64,000 nucleotides of DNA from Nemertoderma westbladi. Lineage: Eukaryota > Xenacoelomorpha > Nemertodermatida > Nemertodermatidae. Positions within the stretch are counted from its first letter, which is position 1. Every line of letters begins with the position of its first letter. The stretch covers positions 42,567-106,566 of the forward strand of contig JAUCBJ010004980.1 in the NCBI GenBank assembly GCA_032718475.1, read 5' to 3'. The position numbers and the translations under genes are program-made. Under the pieces are notes generated by a model. It was not told the origin of the DNA and ran no database searches. It saw only the letters and a program-made list of their open reading frames with translations. Below are positions 10,983 through 22,900 of the stretch, in pieces.

Positions 10983-13616
10983 TCAAATATATGTGGGTAT
11001 CTAAGTAATTCCGAAGGCCATGGTCCACCACGACTTTGAACCAAAATGTCCCTGGATTAAGTGGAAATGAATATTACGGATCCGACATTTGAATATTGAT
11101 CTAATCACATCAACGACTATCAATTTTGTTTTTATGTTCCACATAAAAACAACTGTGTCTAGAACACAGTCTGTAAGATGTCTGAAGTTTTTTCACTGAA
11201 CCTTGCATGGGAGCATATAGTAAATGTTTTGCATGAATTTAGGAGGTAATATGATTGTCGTCAATCAATCAATAAATCTATTCAAAATATTGTCTCCAGA
11301 AAGTTATTGTATAGACAGTGCATCCATTACCGCATTTTGGTAGTAAATTAACTGCCGAAAATGAACGAATTTGACGATTCCATTACAGATAAATTTTTAG
11401 TGGAATACATCATAGGAACCCCTCTTATGATACACTTTTATGACAATTTTCCTTGGAGTATCGAAAATTAACTTACTTTTCCATATAGTCATGATATATT
11501 GTCCAGTGTATAATTTTGCCATTTTTGGGATACAATGATGCCAGTTGGGCATCAGACGGATTATTGATGAAAATCACCTAAAACATTATGCTTCCACACA
11601 ATGTAAAATACGAAATCAGCCCGATAATAGTGTTAGTTGATTGAATAACTATTTATTCATTGATTAAATACTATCCTCCGAAAGGCTCATTGGTAAAATT
11701 TAATTTCCTATTAACCATGTCGTGAAATTGGAATACTGTCGAATGAACCTCCCCATCACAAATTTCCTACAAAATCTTGATTAATTTGCATTACATTGCA
11801 TTCAGGACTTCTTGCTCTTAGTATTCTTAAAATCTTAATATTTTTTAAAGAAATAATACAAAATGCTAATATTTTTTAAAATAATTAATTCGTTATGTTC
11901 TCGGGGTTCCCTCTGCTCTGCCAGTAACCCCCCCCCCCCACCCCTTGTGTGCTAACACTTACACTTAAAAGTGTGCTTACACCTGTCACTTAAACTCTAT
12001 ATAGAATTCGGAAGTACGTCTACAGTCATATCCAACACATCCGTTCAGAGTTCAGTTAATGTCCTACCCACTGTACATTAATAGAGGTGTATAAGATATG
12101 CAATAACAAATTATACTTTGTTTCAGACATCTGATTAAGCATTAATTAGAGATAAATTAATTTGTTTTTAAACACAACGGTAATATATTGAACTATTCGG
12201 TAAAGTGGAAATTAAATATTTGCCAAAAATATAATCGCCATAAATAAAAAATATAAAAATATAATAACAATATTAAAATGCAAGGGAATGTCTCGGTTGT
12301 ACTTCTAAATGGCAAATGATTACATTTTTATTAAAACTGTATGGGTGGTCGCTCCAACGATATATAGTCCTGGTCCAGGATTCCTGGTGCCAGCACCAGC
12401 CACTGCTTAGGTTGTACCCAAGGAAATGGAAATGTCCCATATATTTGACACGGCTCGGCTGATCAACCATACGTCCCGCCGTCGCTTTACAGTATATTAG
12501 CAATGTATGTGCAATGCACTTAATATCGCGTACTTGTAAAGATTAGGCCCATTACACATTACACATACATACATGTAGGCCCTACCAGACGCGTTCGTGC
12601 AGTCAATCATTAGTTTGTCAGCTGTCAAGGATAACCCCAAGTCAACATTACTGTGAAGCACTATCGTACTCGTGCGTGCTGACCGAGTGATTTCTGTATT
12701 TGCCGATATTTCAACATACAGTTAGTGTAGATCATGCACATGTATAAAAAGAATACGCCACATATAATGAACATTATTTTTGAGACAAACGGCCTTTTTG
12801 AGAGAATACCCTACTGCAGTCAGAGCCGAATGTTTATCAGGTATTCTCGCTTATTCTCAAATAAAGTGTTTGGCTAAATAATAAGGTGATATAAATGTGT
12901 ATCGCCTTTTTTTTTACACATTGCTGGGGCAACAAACAGGTGATATATCCGTATAATCCTGATTTTTCGAGGTAATATACTGAATTGTTTTTTACTAAAC
13001 GGTGTTGTTGTTTTACTGAACTGATTGTGAAATATTATGAGATTATACTAGCTAGTAATCGATAATACTGCTAAAAAGATGTATATTTAAAGCGGTGTTA
13101 CGCAAGGTGGAACTGTGAGGAAATTAGCTAAACTTAATCTTCACGTTTTATGTTGATTTTGGAGAGAATACGCCTACCATAACGGATTTCAATTTCACTC
13201 CATAATGATTTCCTTATGTAATTTTCTTATCAGTCCGTGTGGATTTGCCCAATAATAAAGTAGTACAAAGCTTTCGTAAGAATGCGAAATTAAAATGACT
13301 AAAGAAAATAAATTGAGATGCATTACTGTTGCCAAAATAAAGAATTTTCAAATTAGTATTGCTTTGTAGCCTACTGTAGCCTAAGAGAGGCGAACTGTAG
13401 CATTGGAGGCGGACAACAATGTTTAGATGATAACCTCTCGTTTTCTCCGTAAGGGGCTTCTTGAGTCGAAACTTCAAAGATGAAAGAAAGAAAGTCTGTA
13501 ATAATATATATGGAAACAAAACGACAGTGGGTGTGGTTGAGCATCGAACATAATTACAAACTAATTGATTTATCATTTTAATAAATTCTAAAGTACTGTA
13601 CAGCAAAACTCTGCGC
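10983..13616. other. AT-rich DNA, no feature recognised
   Basis: No convincing gene, RNA or repeat. A C-rich run lies at about 11929-11944. Frames at 12273-12503 and 13214-13618 on the minus strand lack recognisable motifs and I do not call them. Confidence 0.4.
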
Positions 13617-15474
13617 ATGAAAGTAACTAATTTCTTTTACCCACCCTCAGCCAAAAGCTCGAATAAACCAGCTAATCCAGCCTATGAACCAGTTGATAAA
13701 TACATGGATTCTGCCAATTTACCCGCCAATGAACCCGTCAATTTACCCAAGGAACTCATGGATCCAGTCGATAAACAAGAGGATGCGGTCAATGAACTCA
13801 TTGACCCAGCTGATAAACAGGCAGCAGTCCTCTGGCCTGGGAGAGCGCGGGAATCCATACAGCTATGGCCTTAGGCCCGGGTGACGACAAACAACCACCA
13901 ATGGATATTACTAGTGTAAATGTCCCAATACAGAATCCACTTTGTGATAACAAACAAAATAAATATTTTCATAATGAAATAAGTATTTTCCAAATACCAG
14001 TACATGTAATTCGGTATTAGTAGATGATTTGCAAAATAATGAGTCCTGGAAACCACCGGGTAATAGTACGATAGGAAAATCGCAGCAAAAAACCTTAGAT
14101 GAAAACATGAACATAAGACAGAATCACAAAAATAACAGCACTAAATATATTCTAAAGAATAATGGGGGAGCAGGGGCTGTTTTTGAAACACATCAGACCA
14201 AATTTGTGGGTCGGGGCCACTCTCAACTCAAATTTTCTGACATATGGGATAGGTCTCAGAACTCAGACAGTGGAAATGGAAAACCTGGCGAAACATCAGC
14301 AGCCAACGTGGGAATTCATGTATACCCAGATGAGGATCTTGACATTAATGAGGTATCCTTAGTTAAGGCTGCAACTCGACAGTCAAAACCCCGGCAACTG
14401 GTTCTGGTTAAAGAAGGAGACACGGACTGGAACTATTTAGGTTTAAAACAACCTGTCTCTACAACAATTGTAGACTCCTTTCTGTTGATACTTGCAATAT
14501 CCACTCCATCAGTTTCCTGCATCGACACTGCACTGTACACTAAGATACACCAAACCAGGTTTGATCCAGCCGCAGCAATAAATTATATCACAGCATGCTG
14601 CGACATAGACAGCCAGATATATATCTTTCTTCCTGATTGCAACGGATCACACTTTGTAATCCACATTGCCAACCCGTTGGAGCGCACAGTTCATACTATG
14701 TGTAGTCTTAATTGCACCACCCTACCAAACAAAGTCTATCTGTTTTATGCTAAACATAATAGACAAGATTCGTGGAAAGCCTGACAGCGTCAGGAGTTGG
14801 ACAGTGGACACCAATTGAATATACATCTACTTCCCCAGGACAGATAAATGGATACGATTGTGGGCCGTTTATTTGCTTATACGCCCTCGCCATCACAACT
14901 GGTAGTACTTCATTGCACCCTTCTTTCATCAACAGCGGGCACTTACGATACTGGCTGCGGTTATGCTTCTACATGCTAAAGTTCCTGCAACAACTTTATC
15001 CAATAGTACAACATAAGGTGGGCTTGCTTCCCGCATACCATCTTCATCATCAGGGGCCAACCAAAGCAGAATACTGCTGGTTGCACGGTGACTCAACAAA
15101 CAACATTGGTGCACTCTCAGGGATTCTTTGGCTTTGCTTCTCTTGCACTCTTTGACAATATTGGATCAGCCCAAGACTTCATTAACGCTGCAAGAAAAGC
15201 AAAGCTTCTTCAGAATCCTAAGGAAGTGTTTGCTAAGTCCCTAACCCCTCTTGGGCTCACTAAGCTCACTCATCTTCAAAAGCTGCTCTTCAAGAATATC
15301 ATGCAAGATATTGTAGGCAGTTCTTCAGGGTTGAACATCAATTTAATAAACAGAAGGTCAGTTGAGGAACTCTCCTTGGATGTGGTGGAATGTTCTTTGA
15401 CATATGAAATTAAAACACTAACAGCTGGGTTCAAAAAGCGCGTAAATGTATCCAACATTATATCCACCAATTAA
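13617..15474 (+). pseudogene. LINE-U upstream ORF with Ulp1/C48-like cysteine protease domain
   Basis: The frame starts at an ATG at 13617 with a Pro/Asn-rich stretch, then passes through several stops and frameshifts. From about 14420 it resembles the Ulp1 (SUMO/ubiquitin-like protease, C48) fold: SFLLILA, then PDCNGSHFVIHIANP with the candidate catalytic His at 14650-14652 (His-Phe instead of His-Trp), then after a frameshift near 14775 GQINGYDCGPFIC with the oxyanion Gln at 14841-14843 and catalytic Cys at 14859-14861. The acidic member of the triad falls near the NP that follows and is not clear. Downstream frames to 15474 look protein-like but unrecognised. An AP-endonuclease frame follows in the same orientation, so I infer one non-LTR retrotransposon. 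A host Ulp1-like gene or a DNA-transposon protease is the alternative. Confidence 0.6.
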
Positions 15475-16980
15475 TTTGTGGACTTAGTCACAACCATACA
15501 AGTTGAAGTGAAATCACTTAAGGGAAAAGTCCAGAACAGATGGAAGCAAAGCATAATAAAACAATAATTTGCACAACAGCGGATGACTCTACTCACGACA
15601 ATAACAGCTTATATACGGACGAAGATGACAGCAATGAAAAGATACAGAACAGTGAGATAGAATGTATAAAAAGCACACCAACAACTAATATTATAATACC
15701 CTCAGTGAAGAATCTGTCACAGTCGAGGAAGTGCTTTGCAGTAATACATCATGGCAGAAGCCTGTAGAATCTAACCCAGTCAAATCAAGTCGTGAATCAA
15801 CTACAAGTACTGGAATTAAAATATCCAACAAATATGAGGAGCTTGATTGTGATTCCAAGAAAGCCCTCCTGATACAGCAGCAAAGTAAATTTTGTGTGGG
15901 CCTTCAAAAGATTCCAAGCGAAGTAAATATTCAATCCTGCATGCCACAAGGGAACAAACAGTTAAGAAAAAACGAAGGACCTGAGCCCAGACTATATGAG
16001 GACCAAAAAGTGGAGGATCCACAGATTAAGCCCCTTGGCAATGGTTATCAAGGGACAAATGATGATAATACAGATCTAAGGACAGTAATTGTTACGGGAC
16101 TACGATACGGGATATTGTTACGGATACCTTCCCGTTTGGTGGAAGCAGAGACGAGATAAAGAGAGTGAACTTTTATTTGTTGGTAGTCCGACTACCAACC
16201 AAATACAAGTTCAGTCTCTTTATCTCGTCTCTGCTTCCACCAAACGGGAAGGTATCCTCTAAACGTAATGTCAAGGGCCAATCCGGTTACTTGAAGTCTG
16301 CAGTGGTAACCATTGAGAAATTAGAACTAAGGACTTACCTACAACAATCTCTCTGGCCAGGGAACAACCCTACAGTATATCAGCAACATTACAAGCCTAC
16401 AATGCAAGTGAAAAAAGCGAGATACACCTCAACCCAACCCAGTGAATCTCTTTCCTATACAAACCCCAGTCTAAATACGATGCAGGGGGAGATAAATATC
16501 TCAAAATGCAGTAGTAATCAGAACTGGAACTAGGCAATAAACCACAATGGCCCCTACCCAGACTACATATCAAATTACGGCAGCGAATGGTATAATCATC
16601 ACCCATATAAACGAGTTTGTAGGAAAACTCTTCTCCCTGATCCAGTATATAACAACATTTATTTCAGCAGGAGCCAACATTACCCGAGAAATAACAGCCC
16701 ATATATATCTAATCAAGCAGCCCAACCATCATGGAACAGACAATTGTCTACCATCAACTGTAGCTCGATGTATAACAACAAATTTGTACCAAACAATCGT
16801 TTTAAATCGTTCAATGCTAAAACTCCAAACATGTTGATGCCTGTTACGCAAGGGAACGCGAGATGCCTGTTACGCAAATGTGTATGCGTCACTAGAAATA
16901 CGGTATTTAATGATAAGACTAATCCGTGCAATAATGACGGTATGCGGGGGGGGGGAAACATTCTACAGAATAATGGCAAC
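15475..16980 (+). other. LINE-U region between protease and endonuclease frames
   Basis: Short plus-strand frames (15540-15767, 15731-16159, 16165-16533, 16547-16837) are polar, Ser/Thr/Asn-rich and change frame often. This fits the decayed tail of the first ORF. A long palindrome interrupts it at 16122-16257. No domain is recognised. Confidence 0.35.
16122..16257. repeat. Near-perfect 136-bp palindrome
   Basis: Left arm 16122-16188 and right arm 16190-16257 are reverse complements with only a few mismatches and one indel, meeting at TAGTC-C-GACTA with essentially no spacer. The arm begins GGATACCTTCCCGTTTGGTG and includes GACGAGATAAAGAGAGTGAAC. No other copy of the arm is in the window. It breaks the LINE-U coding region. 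Confidence 0.9.
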
Positions 16981-18052
16981 ATGTCAGTCATCACGTTTAA
17001 ATGCAAGGGATATAAGAGGAATAACATATATGTAAGGAAACTTGCAGCGGGAAAACAGCCAGATATATTAATCATTCAGGAGCAGTGGTTAACAGCCAGG
17101 GAAGCCATATTCTATTTTGGTCAAAGAAGTCAATTACCACCTGGTTATTTTGCTTATTCTAATGTCTCTGATGGAATGTTGAAATCCAAATGTAGAGTTC
17201 GGGGGGGAAGGAGGCAGTGCCATCTTGATAAAGGATTATCTAAGGCCATATGTGAACTTAGTCAAGACAGCTTGTGATAGAATATTGGCTATATCAATTA
17301 AGGGTCTTTTCACCAAAAATATACTGCTGGCTGGGGTTTATATGCCTTGTTATGGAACTAGTTAAGACCGTGACAGCTATATAAGTACAATGGCTAACCT
17401 AGGTGTTATTTTGGAAGATGCCAATGATAATAACCTAGATATTATTGTAGCAGGAGATATCAATGGAAACACTGTGGCCCCATATGAAGATCCAGATACC
17501 TTTAACAGTACACAAGTTTCAAATTTTGGGCCTCTCTTTTGCGGAAACATTCTATACCAATATGATTTGATGCCATCTACTTTAACCTCCTGTACCACAG
17601 GTCCACTGATATCCTACCGTTTCAAAAACGTATATGGGGATGTAGTAAGGTCTTCCTTTATAGATCACATAGTACATTAGAAACTCCTCCTTAGCAAAGT
17701 ATTCGAAACAGATTTTTCAAACAAATCCGACCATGTACCAGTGAGCTCCATATATACATTGAATCTTCTTGCAAGCTCAAAATATACATTGAAAGATGAC
17801 AAGCAATGGAAAAGGGATAAAACACCAATATTCTTATTCAACGAGGCTACAAAAGATCAGTTAGGTAAATATAAAGATGATGTGAGCAAGGGAATACTGG
17901 CTTCTGCCAAAATAGTTTCTGAAGAGATGGAAACAGCTTCTGACACACCACCATTGAGTGGACATCTTGGGTGGTGTGCCGATGTATCAGACAATCAGAT
18001 TAAGGTAAAGACAACACTTTTTAGAGAAACGAATAGGAGTGAACAAAGCTAA
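16981..18052 (+). pseudogene. LINE-U AP-endonuclease ORF, reverse transcriptase missing
   Basis: From an ATG at 16981 the frame shows the order of motifs of the APE-type endonuclease of LINEs: an N-terminal FKCKGYKRNN, QPDILIIQEQW (catalytic Glu), then VAGDINGN (Asp/Asn) at about 17450, SFIDHIV (Asp) at about 17655 and SDHVPV (Asp-His) at about 17730. Breaks are a stop at 17275-17277 with a frame change and a TAG at 17678-17680. The protein-like sequence continues to 18052, where RT motifs would be expected soon after, but none is found before unrelated DNA. LINEs usually lose their 5' end, so loss of the 3' half implies later deletion or insertion. Confidence 0.65.
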
Positions 18053-18371
18053 CTTCATAGGATACTGTATGTTACCCATTACATTATACTTAATTAAAAG
18101 GATATCAAAATTCGTGGATGGACATGGATAGGTATAAAACTCAGATATGAATTTATGTGGTAATTCAGTAACTCTCAGTTGTATTTTATCGTTTTCGCAG
18201 TGTTTCAATATCCCCGCAATTATAAATATAGACTTCGTTTCTTTACACATTATAATATTCTCACCTTTTTCAAACGTTTTTTTTCAATTTTTGTTTATAT
18301 GATGCGAGTTCACGATATGATATAAATGCATTTCTATCTTTGGTAATCATATTAATACTCCGTCTAAGTGT

Positions 18372-18862
18372 TCAATGTTCTTTCATGTGTTTATCAATTT
18401 TCCACCGTTCCAATAGGTCAATGGATCTCGGTCTTCTGAAGAACTCTGATGGCACTAAACCCACCTGATAATGTATGCCAGAACGAATTGCATTTATATC
18501 TCTAGAATGTAGACGGATATACAGTGGCGGGCCTTGTAACCATCCAAGTAATAATTGACGCATATTGTCTAAATAAAGAAGATGCATCCCATAAACAGGA
18601 GTTTGATTCACTATGTCGAAATATTTTAAACCTAAGAGTGGTGTACCTGTACTGCCAATGTGATGATTCTGATGAATGCTTTATCTTTTTTTGGTACATA
18701 AGTGTCAACAGTTCTATGCTCACAAACACATTGTGGAAATATCATTCGATTGTTGTACCAGGTTCCAGTACATGCGCACTTATCACATCCCCCATAACCA
18801 GTATGACCCTTTGTTTGCAATATATATGTTTTGGCAGGATAGTCACAAATAATGAATTGCAC
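18372..18862 (-). pseudogene. Decayed DNA-transposase fragment (Tnp2/CACTA-like animal type)
   Basis: On the minus strand three overlapping frames give, in order, FIICDYPAKTYI, TKGHTGYGGCDKC (Cys pair), RMIFPQ, then VYGMHLLYLDNMRQLLLGWL, SRDINAIR, and VPSEFFRRPRSIDLLERWK. I recognise this order from a widespread invertebrate transposon protein usually annotated as a transposase-domain protein; the exact superfamily is uncertain. Two frame changes separate the pieces, and the catalytic N-terminal part is absent. It lies just downstream of the truncated end of LINE-U and in opposite orientation. Confidence 0.55.
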
Positions 18863-19122
18863 CTGAAATTTTCACAATTTACTATTCCTATTAATACCAT
18901 TGTCGCTTAATGCAATTGCTTCATAAACAAAATCATTGAGATACTTATCCAATGAGCCCGGTTTACCACCACCCCCCCCCCCCCCCCCCCCCCCTACAAT
19001 AATTTGCTATCACAAAATGGTGATGAAACAATTTCTAAATTGCTCAATATTCCCAAAATTGGCCAAAACTGCACTTTTGAACTATCGAAAAATGGAAGAC
19101 CATCTACAATCTACATTAGTCT
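18863..19122. other. Spacer with a 23-nt C run
   Basis: A pure C run of about 23 nt lies at 18972-18994. Nothing else is recognised. Confidence 0.4.
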
Positions 19123-19301
19123 TTAACCCTATTAAACCCAGGGGGGGGGGGGGGGGGGGGGGTCAATATGACCCATTCGTGGTTTAACTCTGAAACAAAC
19201 GTAGTTGAGAATCTGAAACTTTTTGACTTTTCCTAAAAATCTATTACCTACCTAATAGTGAAAACCGTTTTAAAAAATATTGGAGATTTTAAATTTCCAA
19301 A
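19123..19301. mobile_element. End of a second TTAA-type repeat, interrupted by BEL-A
   Basis: TTAA at 19123-19126 is followed by CCCTATTAAACCCAGGG, a G run of about 22 nt and GTCAATATGACCC, then a block containing CCTAAAAATCTATTACC and AAAACCGTTTT. This is an inverted copy of the right end of the element at 561-2119 (1935-2119). Similarity stops near 19285, and BEL-A begins at 19302 after the CCAAA duplication. The far part of this host repeat should resume at 43231. Confidence 0.65.
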
Positions 19302-19685
19302 TGTTGCCGTTATTCCCGACACCATGGGGGAAAACGCCGATGCTGGAGGCGGAACTTTTAAACCACGGAGTTCCGGCCAGTCACCGGATATTGGGAGTGG
19401 AGAAGGAATACTTTCTTAAATGCAAGATTGCGGTTGAGAAAAAGTTGCATTGGTTGGATATAATCTTTAATGTAACTTTCCTTCAGTTGAATCTTGATTG
19501 AGAATAAGTTGGGCTTTCCCACATCAATATACACCAAATATTCACAATAATATACGACAATATAAATTCCTACAGTACATTATTTAATTACCCACTGTTC
19601 ACTTTAGATTTTAACCTAACTAATGTTCCCCAATTTTCCCTCGGTCCTAGTCTCGGTACCGTAGTGTCGGTGTCGGTCGACCCTG

Positions 19686-19947
19686 TTGCGTGTCCATCCC
19701 ACCCTTCCCAAACCCCGAAGGGATCGGTCATCAGGAAAGCGGTATGGCTTGGCTAAGGGTCAGTCAAGTCGGTAGACCCGGTTGCGTGTCCGTCCCACCC
19801 TTCCCGAACCCCGAAGGGATCGGTCATCAGGAAAGCGGTACGGCTTGGCTAGGGGTCTGTCGAGTCGGTGGACCCATTTGCGTGTCCGTCCCACCCTTCC
19901 CGAACCCCGAAGGGATCGGTCATCAGGAAAGCAGTACGGCTTGGCTA
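19686..19947. repeat. 96-bp tandem repeat inside BEL-A LTR
   Basis: TTGCGTGTCC recurs at 19686, 19782 and 19878, an exact 96-bp spacing, with a fourth diverged neighbour unit at 23844 after the LINE-R insertion. The other LTR has the same array at 42087, 42183 and 42279 plus one at 42497. Each unit includes CCCGAAGGGATCGGTCATCA. Confidence 0.9.
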
Positions 19948-22900
19948 CTACTACTAGGATCGGCATGCTGCATTGCAGCTGCATTTTTAAGAATGCTGTG
20001 CCGGCTTGTCAACAAAATTGCACCGCCACGACTCCCTATCACCCATGACATTTGCTAGATCATCCGCATCTTTAAGGCCAGTGTCCTTTAAGATGCGTCT
20101 CAAGAAAGTCATGGGCTGTCCACCATGCTTATTCACTCTATGAGGCTGCCAAAGTACAAGATTATGCACTGGCTGGTTCTCACGGCGAAAGCAATGTCCT
20201 GCAAAGCGGAGGCGATTTTGTTCTAGTGTCAAGCTTGGGGGAACCAATGAGACACCTCCAATGTTATAGTGTGTCTGGTTGGAGATGTGTGCATTGTACT
20301 TGACACAATGAACCCAGCGTAGCATTCTTGTGAATGTGCCATCCAGAGATTTGGTGTCCTCAGCAGTTAGAGCCCAGCGTGGACTCCCGTAGAGGAGTAC
20401 TGGAACTACTGCTGCTCTAAATAATTGGACCTTAAGTTTCCGATTAATTCTCGGTGACTTCCAAATCCTGGAAAGCCTATTCAAGGCTGCCCATCCATGC
20501 CTTTCCCTTACGTATTCGAAGGTCCTCACCTGACTTCCGGATCCATGATCCCAGGTAACAGAAGTCGTCCACATGCTCAAGCATACCATCCTTTGAGCTT
20601 ATGCTCATCCGATCAGAGACTTGCTGAGGACTTTCAAAGTTAACTGTCAGAATTTTGGTCTTTCTGGAGTTAATAAAAAGACCAACACTAGAAGCAGCAT
20701 GTTCTAATGAGCCGAGGAGCCGTTGGGCTCCCTCTAATGATTCTGAGAGTACTCCTAAGTCATCAGCAAAGTCTAGATCAGTTAGGTACTTGGCAGGATT
20801 TCCTCGACTTCTGGAGCCAGTAGGTGGAGTTATCATCACCCCATCTTCATTATGATGATCTAAGGACATGCGTAGAACATAGTCAACCACAATAATGAAC
20901 AAGAATGGTGCAAGTGTGTCTCCTTGGAGAACGCCCCATAATACTTCAAATGGTTCTGTGTCACCGTCAACAGTAGACACAAATGTTGTCGAACCATCGT
21001 ATACTGATCTGATTGCTGCAATAATTTCATCAGGAATCCCATATAATGAAAGTATGCTGAACATACGTGAGCGAGAGACTGAATCAAAGGCCTTGAAGAA
21101 GTCAACAAAGATAACAGCCAGATGCCTGTCTTTCTTTTTTGATAATTCTTCAATTATCCTTCTAAGTGCCAAAATGGGCTCCATGGTCCCACGACCTTTA
21201 CGGAACCCATTCTGATTTCCATGGAGCAGTCTCTCAATGGGATCCCTGATGCGATTTAATAGAATCCTATTGTATAGCTTTGCAGCAATCGAGATCAATG
21301 AGATTCCCCGAAAAGAACCATAGAGTGTTAGGTTGCTCTTCTTGGGAACTGGCACCAACTTATTTGTTTTCATTTCTTGTGGGACTCTTGTTGTACGGTA
21401 CATGTCTACTATGATGGGATATATGAGCTTTAAACACTCAGGTATTTTAAAGACCTCAGGGGGAACACCATCTACTCCACTGGCACGATTGGTCTTAATG
21501 CTCTTTGCAGCAGCCTTCACTTCTGCAAAGGAGATATCGCCAATGGGAATATCTGGGAGTACAGACTCAGACACCTTTACTTCTATAAAGTTATCAGGCA
21601 ATACCCTGTCATTATTGAGGAGCTTTTCAAAGTGGACTTTCCAACCATTGAGGCGATCGGCTGGTGATTCAGCCTTAACCTTTGTGGTTGGTTGGCTTTT
21701 CCGCCCAGTAAGCAGATTGATCGATTTCCATGCCTGGGATGATTGCCTGCTGTCGTCAGCATCATTGATGGCATCAACCTGTTGGTTTATTAGCTCCTGT
21801 AGATTAACAGAGTACTGCCTGTTCAGGGACCTAGATGCAGCCTTAACTGCATTCTTGGCCGCTGTAGTCTGTTTGAGTCGGGACTCTTTCTGCGCCTTAT
21901 GAAGGTCATTTCGGCACTTTTGAATTTTGTTGTCAGTCCAGGGGGCCCTTTTCCTGTCTATAGGGTATACAGGAACTGTTTCTGCAGCTGCTAACTTAAC
22001 TGCTTCTGTAAAGGCAGTATAGCCCTCACAGTGATCTGCCGCCTCAGAGGCAAGAGCCTCATACCTGTTGCTCAGCTGTAGTGTGAAGCTGGATCTCACA
22101 CTTGGCTGTTGCAACAGAGAGGACCAGTCATGCCGTGGCAAGGCAGATTTTGTTGTTCTGCTAGCACGCAGACTAAGTCTTACCTTGGCCACAATAAGGC
22201 GGTGATCACTGGAGAAGGGTCGAAGTTTAAATGCATTACAGTCTTGTATAGAGCTCCTGTATTTCCTACGAAACAGAATATGGTCTATCTGGGACTTATG
22301 ACCACTGGGTCCACTATGAGTCCATAGCTTTTCAGTTCGCTTCTTGAACTGGGTTCCAGCCGAAAACAATCCATTTCCAGAGATAAAATCCTGAAAATTG
22401 ACAGAATTTCGGTTAACACTATTGCTATAGACCCAGGGCGATGTAGGTGATTGATGCAGACTTGCATTAAAGTCTCCCAGGAATGTTAAGAATGCATGCT
22501 GATCCACTCCATCAGTAGCTGCTTGTAGATTGTGGTAGAAATTTTCCACCTCCTCTACAGGGGCAACACTAGTTGGAGAGTAGCACACAATCAGAACCAC
22601 CTTAGGAAACTTCTTAGCCAGTCTTCCAGAACATGAGAAGTGGCAACGGATGATGCGGTTAGAGATTTGGTCTATTTTGTCCAATGCTGCATGTGCAGTT
22701 GGATTCATCAATAGACCAATTCCACCATTGCCACTATCATCTGCTGATGCGAGGGCGAGTCGCCAACCGCCCCCCATGTCCTTAATCAGAACCTCATCAG
22801 TCTGTCCAGTCTGCATTCGGTGCTCTTGAACACCCACTGCGCTAAGAGAAAGCTTATCTGCCAAGGCAGTCAGCTCACCTTGTCGCATTGGGGACCCGAG

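Noticed and set aside
13214-13618. 134-codon minus-strand frame
   Set aside because: No motif, AT-rich composition and no homologous copy in the window.
20655-22327. Plus-strand frames opposite the LINE-R ORF
   Set aside because: Antisense shadows of the endonuclease-RT frame.
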